Assembly (NCBI GenBank): GCA_937974245.1 | Contig: CALJKV010000032.1 | Span: 1-15,994, forward strand | Source: an uncultured Chloroflexota bacterium | GTDB lineage: Bacteria > Chloroflexota > Anaerolineae > Aggregatilineales > Phototrophicaceae | Direction: 5' to 3' | Length of the DNA stretch: 15,994 nucleotides | Shown: positions 12,835-15,994 of the stretch, piece by piece | Layout of the letters: every line of letters begins with the position of its first letter | How positions within the stretch are numbered: position 1 is the first letter of the stretch | Position numbers and translations under genes: made by a program | Notes under the pieces: model-generated | Told to the model about the DNA's origin: nothing | Database searches by the model: none | The model's input: only the letters and a program-made list of their open reading frames with translations

Positions 12835-14080
12835 GACTTCTACCCCGAACCCCTCCCCCCTCACCATTACCGGGCTGCTGGGCGATTTCCGGCTGCTGGT
12901 GACCCTGTTCGTGGCCTTCCGGCTGCTGCTGCTCATGACCCACCAACCATTACTCACCCCGGCGGGCGAACGAGGAATCACCGTCGGCGGCGATTACCAG
13001 ACGTATTATCACATCGCGGCGCTTTCCGATACCTTAGGGCAGCCATTCGTGGACTGGTGGAGCGAGTTCCCGCCGGTATGGGCGTTCCTCACCGTCGGGC
13101 TATACCAGGTGCAGGGGGACTATGCCGGGTTCGCGCTGGTGTTAGGACTGCTGCTGCTGGCGTTCGATACCGGCAACCTGATTCTGATCCGCAAAATCGG
13201 GGTGCGGCTGCACGGGGCGAATACCGGGTTGGCGCTGGCGTGGGTGTATGCGCTGCTGGTCGCGCCGCTGGTTTTTACGTTCTGGACGTTCGAGGGCATG
13301 GTGGCGTTCTGGCTGCTGCTGGGCGTGTGGTGGCTGCTCGACGGGCGCGAGTCTCGCTCGGCGGTAGCGGCGGCGGTGGGGGCGCTGACAAAGTTCACCC
13401 CGGCGCTCATCCTGGGCGCGGTCTGGCGCTTCAGGGGGCGGAATCAGGCCGGACGCTATACTGCTGTCGTGGTTGGGCTGTTCGCGCTGGTGTATGTGCC
13501 GCTGCTGGCCGGGAATGCCGCCATGACTCTGCCTTCGCTCACGGCGCAGTTTAACAAGGCGTCGTATCAGACGGTGTGGGCGCTGCTGGATGGCAACATG
13601 GGTACCGGCAACTTCGGCCCGCTGGAAGACCGGCGCGACCCGGCGCTGGCAAATATCACCCAGGGGAATCGGGCGGTGATCCCCGGTTGGCTGCGGTTGG
13701 GCGTGGCGGCGGCTGCCGGCCTGTTCGTGTTCGTCCGTTCGCGGCGGCTGGATGACAAGGGGCTGGTGGCCTTCGTGGCGATCACGCTGCTGATCTTCTA
13801 CATCCAGGCGCAAGGGTGGAGTCCGCAGTGGCTGGCGCAGATTATCCCGCTGCTGCTGCTGTGCTTCCCGACACGGGACGGCGTGCTGGCCGCGGTCATG
13901 CTGAGTCTGGTGACGTTTGCCGAATACCCGTTCCTGTTCATCCGCACCGGGGATACCGGCGGGGTGATTAGCGGGGCGCTGGTCGCGCCCTTCGCGCTGC
14001 TGGTGGTGGCGCGAACCGCGCTGCTCGTGGGTATCTGCGTCGGCCTCTATAAGCGTCTCCGGCAGGAACCGGTGAGGTAA
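12830..14080 (+). CDS. Polytopic membrane glycosyltransferase, GT87/DUF2029-like
   Basis: A 416-residue membrane protein with about ten hydrophobic segments. The first external loop carries GGDYQTYYHIA (Asp55) and FVDWWSEFPPVWAF (about 73-86), matching the D...Y and E-Y/F-P-P pattern of GT87-type polyprenol-phosphate mannosyltransferases. ALTKFTPALIL in the middle matches the conserved K-x-x-P segment of that family. The ATG at 12830 has GGAGG about 10 bases upstream within the duplicated junction sequence. It follows another GT-C-like gene and precedes an unrecognised gene by 6 bases, so all three are probably one transcription unit. Donor and acceptor cannot be inferred from sequence alone. 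Confidence 0.75.
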   Translation: MKTSTPNPSPLTITGLLGDFRLLVTLFVAFRLLLLMTHQPLLTPAGERGITVGGDYQTYYHIAALSDTLGQPFVDWWSEFPPVWAFLTVGLYQVQGDYAGFALVLGLLLLAFDTGNLILIRKIGVRLHGANTGLALAWVYALLVAPLVFTFWTFEGMVAFWLLLGVWWLLDGRESRSAVAAAVGALTKFTPALILGAVWRFRGRNQAGRYTAVVVGLFALVYVPLLAGNAAMTLPSLTAQFNKASYQTVWALLDGNMGTGNFGPLEDRRDPALANITQGNRAVIPGWLRLGVAAAAGLFVFVRSRRLDDKGLVAFVAITLLIFYIQAQGWSPQWLAQIIPLLLLCFPTRDGVLAAVMLSLVTFAEYPFLFIRTGDTGGVISGALVAPFALLVVARTALLVGICVGLYKRLRQEPVR

Positions 14081-14086
14081 ACCACC

Positions 14087-14641
14087 ATGCCCCCAGGCGA
14101 CGACGATGCCCGTTATGAGGAAGTTCTGCGGCGGATTGCTGCCAAAAAACAGGAAGAGGCGCTCGCCCCTATCCGCGCCATGCTGGCGGCGGTGCTGGAC
14201 GGCCTGAACGCGGCGGGATTCCTGGTGAAGGCCGGGCGTAAAGCAGCCGGGCGTGCCGTCTTCGGCCCGGAGACGTTCCAGGGCGTGCTGACCGGAGACT
14301 CCGGCGCGGGCTGGCTGTGGCTGGCGACTGCCATCTGGCACAAACCGCAGGGCTACGGTCAGGTGGAGACGCTCGGCCTGCTCGGTATCTGGGCGCTGCA
14401 AAAGGCGGACGGCGCGGGGGTTCTGCTGGGGGAGAAATCGCTGCCCTACAAAGCGGTAGTGTTCAACCCGGAATCCTACCACCACCACATCCGGCGGCGC
14501 TTCGACCTGTTCTACGATGGCGATGCCAGCCCGCCGGTGGACGATGGTGTACGCTATACAACCGCCTACACTGCAGCCCGGCGGCTGACGATTCGCGCCG
14601 AGATTCAGGCCGCCCTGGACGTGTGGGCGGCGCGACAATAA
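14087..14641 (+). CDS. Hypothetical protein coupled to the GT87-like gene
   Basis: I do not recognise this 184-residue protein. It has no signal peptide and no membrane segment. The first 45 residues are charged and helical in character (ARYEEVLRRIAAKKQEEALA). The central part has a Gly/Trp-rich stretch (TGDSGAGWLWLATAIWH) and the last third is rich in Tyr, His and Arg (NPESYHHHIRRRFDLFYDGD). The ATG is 6 bases after the previous stop and GAGG within that stop region gives a ribosome site 9 bases upstream, so translation is probably coupled to the membrane glycosyltransferase. Base composition matches its neighbours, which supports a real gene. Confidence 0.7.
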   Translation: MPPGDDDARYEEVLRRIAAKKQEEALAPIRAMLAAVLDGLNAAGFLVKAGRKAAGRAVFGPETFQGVLTGDSGAGWLWLATAIWHKPQGYGQVETLGLLGIWALQKADGAGVLLGEKSLPYKAVVFNPESYHHHIRRRFDLFYDGDASPPVDDGVRYTTAYTAARRLTIRAEIQAALDVWAARQ

Positions 14642-14662
14642 GCGTTTCACTTTGAAGCTTAT

Positions 14663-14762
14663 GAACTCCGTAGAAGTTCGCAGTCGAGAGGGAAACTCTC
14701 TTGAGGCAAGGGGCTTAAGCCCCTTGTCCTTTCAGGCAACTGCGTTAAAACCGCCCCTGCGG
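14663..14762. repeat. Multi-hairpin intergenic element with a 20-bp perfect palindrome
   Basis: Within 100 bases: GAACT/AGTTC (14663-14679), an outer CGCAGT/ACTGCG pair (14679-14684 with 14739-14744) enclosing GAGAG/CTCTC (14686-14700) and the perfect palindrome CAAGGGGCTTAAGCCCCTTG (14707-14726), then CCGC/GCGG (14751-14762). The palindrome followed by TCCTTTC could terminate the upstream plus-strand unit; the whole could equally be a REP-like repeat. Confidence 0.55.
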
Positions 14763-14771
14763 AGGAAATTC

Positions 14772-14780
14772 TGGTAGAAT
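14772..14780 (+). promoter_or_regulatory. Extended -10 promoter of the YtxH-like gene
   Basis: TGG-TAGAAT is a good extended -10 element 46 bases before the ATG at 14827. No -35 is evident. Confidence 0.45.
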
Positions 14781-14826
14781 ACACACGTAATGGCAGTAGG
14801 ATAGGCTGTAGAGAAGGGCTGGCGCG

Positions 14827-15051
14827 ATGAAGAAGATTGTCCGCTTCCTCCTGGGGGGCATTTTAGGGGGGGCTGCCGGGGCGGGGCTGGTGGCACTGTT
14901 TTCCCCGGTTACCGGCAAGGATATTGTGAAGAACCTCAAACGCGGCTGGGCGGAGACGATGGACGAAGCACGCCAGGCCAGCCAGGAACGCAAGGTCGAA
15001 CTGGAAGCGCAGCTTGAAGCCATGCGCGCCAGCCGTCGCGGCGAATCCTGA
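14827..15051 (+). CDS. YtxH-like small membrane protein
   Basis: A 74-residue protein with the YtxH layout: a Gly/Ala-rich membrane segment (FLLGGILGGAAGAGLVALF, about 7-25), the SPVTGKDIVKNLK motif directly after it, and a charged helical or coiled-coil tail (about 40-72). In Bacillus YtxH is a general stress protein of unknown mechanism. AGAAGGG lies 8 bases before the ATG. It has its own promoter and is separated from the next gene by 83 bases. Confidence 0.75.
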   Translation: MKKIVRFLLGGILGGAAGAGLVALFSPVTGKDIVKNLKRGWAETMDEARQASQERKVELEAQLEAMRASRRGES

Positions 15052-15078
15052 CAGCAAACCTGTCTGCTATCCTCTGCA

Positions 15079-15107
15079 TTGAAACGTTCACCATCCTTTG
15101 ATAACAG
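15079..15107 (+). promoter_or_regulatory. Possible promoter of the phosphotransferase gene
   Basis: TTGAAA (15079-15084), a 17-bp spacer and TAACAG (15102-15107) preceded by TGA. The -10 matches only 3 of 6. A GCGGCG/CGCCGC hairpin (15107-15121) follows directly and would sit at the 5' end of the transcript. Confidence 0.3.
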
Positions 15108-15134
15108 CGGCGCAACGCCGCCACCGGGAGTTTC

Positions 15135-15994
15135 ATGACCTCTTTACCCCCTGATGTACATCCCTGGCTGGCGATCCACCTACCCGGCGAACCCGTGACC
15201 AGCGTTGAGCCGGTGCGTTCCGGCCCGGCAGGGGCGGTCTTTGCGGTGCAAACCGCTGACCGGCGCTGCTACCTCAAGGTGTGTGCAGCCCCTTATGCCT
15301 TTGAACCCGGCCTGACAACCCGGCTGGCGGAATGGTTTCCGGCGGATATTCCGGAGGTCGTGGCGGCGGACGAACCGCGCCGCTGGCTGCTGCTGGCGGA
15401 TGCCGGGGAAACCGTCAAGGCGCTCTCGCAGGCCGATGGCGACCTGGGGCGCTGGGACGAGATGCTCCGGCGGTTTGCCGCCTTACAGCAGGCCGCGCTG
15501 CCACACCGGGATGCCCTGCTCCAACATGGGGTCGCTGACCGGCGGCTTGTCCAACTCCCGGCGCTGTTCGAGCAGATCAGTGCGGATACCCCGGCGCTGC
15601 TGGTCGGGAAGGCAGACGGTTTTTCCGAAGCGGACTATGCGCGGCTACGCGGTTTTGCGCCTGTCGTGCGGCGGCTCTGCGAGCAGGCTGCCGTTTATGC
15701 CGTGCCGGAAACGCTGCACCACGACGATTTTCATGCCGGAAACGTCGCCCTGCGGGACGGTCATTACCGTTTTTTCGATTGGGGCGAATCGTGTTGGGCG
15801 CACCCGTTTTATTCCCTGGTCATCACGCTGCGTTATGCCCGCTATATCTTCCATGCCGTCCCGGCCCAACTCGATCACCTGCGGGATGTGTACCTCGCGT
15901 GCTGGCTGGACTACGAACCGCTGCCGCGCCTGCTGGAACTGCTCACCATCACCCACCAGCTTGCCGCGCTGTGCCGCGCCCTCACCTGGTGGAC
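15135..15994 (+). CDS. Aminoglycoside-phosphotransferase-family kinase (3' end outside window)
   Basis: Open from the ATG at 15135 to the window edge, at least 286 residues. It has the APH/choline-kinase fold: a YLKV segment with the probable ATP-contacting Lys48, the catalytic loop HHDDFHAGN (195-203; Asp198 and Asn203 match HGDxHxxN), and FFDWGESCWAHPF with Asp215 as the metal-binding Asp of the DFG-like motif. GGGAG ends 4 bases before the ATG. Members phosphorylate antibiotics, amino acids, sugars or other small molecules; nothing in the neighbourhood points to antibiotic resistance, so the substrate is unknown. Confidence 0.85.
   Translation, partial: MTSLPPDVHPWLAIHLPGEPVTSVEPVRSGPAGAVFAVQTADRRCYLKVCAAPYAFEPGLTTRLAEWFPADIPEVVAADEPRRWLLLADAGETVKALSQADGDLGRWDEMLRRFAALQQAALPHRDALLQHGVADRRLVQLPALFEQISADTPALLVGKADGFSEADYARLRGFAPVVRRLCEQAAVYAVPETLHHDDFHAGNVALRDGHYRFFDWGESCWAHPFYSLVITLRYARYIFHAVPAQLDHLRDVYLACWLDYEPLPRLLELLTITHQLAALCRALTWW

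Noticed and set aside
13142..14650. 502-codon open frame on the minus strand
   Set aside because: It lies antisense to the GT87-like gene and the following gene, and its product is a His/Arg/Gln-rich low-complexity sequence typical of a high-GC shadow frame.

Overview
The window is about 60% GC or higher and reads as chromosomal DNA from a free-living bacterium. I recognise the style of the proteins as that of Chloroflexota (Anaerolineae-like): a secreted beta-propeller/SH3b protein with a Pro/Val/Ala linker, GT-C type membrane proteins ending in a beta-sandwich or in an 'NSYNWGGYLLF...DGRTDLYGD' tail, a metallopeptidase behind repeated PPC-like domains, and G/C-rich hairpin repeats between genes. 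This placement is inference; there is no rRNA or marker gene to confirm it. I see no tRNA, rRNA, CRISPR array, phage gene or transposase.

Layout. 1-216: hairpin-rich repeat DNA. 217-1542 (minus): PLP-dependent aminotransferase. Its roughly 165-nt leader (about 1705 to 1543) has a near-consensus promoter, a Thr-rich 15-residue leader peptide ending Pro-Pro-stop, and mutually exclusive antiterminator and terminator hairpins. This looks like classical transcription attenuation and is the most interesting item here. 1810-3489 (minus): exported propeller/SH3b protein. 3668-5821 (plus): NfeD-like protein followed by flotillin, the usual membrane-microdomain pair. A long hairpin (5846-5905) separates flotillin from the convergent minus-strand unit. 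5942-10313 (minus): secreted metallopeptidase with three PPC-like repeats, followed closely by a GT39-like membrane glycosyltransferase. 10477-10641 (minus): a 54-residue, extremely acidic small protein.

10642-11190 is a 549-bp region without a convincing gene. It holds the promoter of the acidic-protein gene and an inverted-repeat-bounded segment that resembles a small nonautonomous element. 11191-14641 (plus): a run of two polytopic GT-C-like membrane proteins and an unrecognised 184-residue protein. A hairpin-repeat block sits exactly in the stop/start junction of the first two, flanked by imperfect 19-bp copies of the ATGA overlap sequence. 14663-14762 is a multi-hairpin intergenic element. 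14827-15051: YtxH-like small membrane protein. 15135 to the end: an aminoglycoside-phosphotransferase-fold kinase cut by the window edge.

Functionally the window is mostly cell envelope: surface sugar transfer, exported proteins and membrane microdomains, with one amino-acid-metabolism gene under what looks like ribosome-mediated control. I do not see a single dedicated defence or biosynthetic system.
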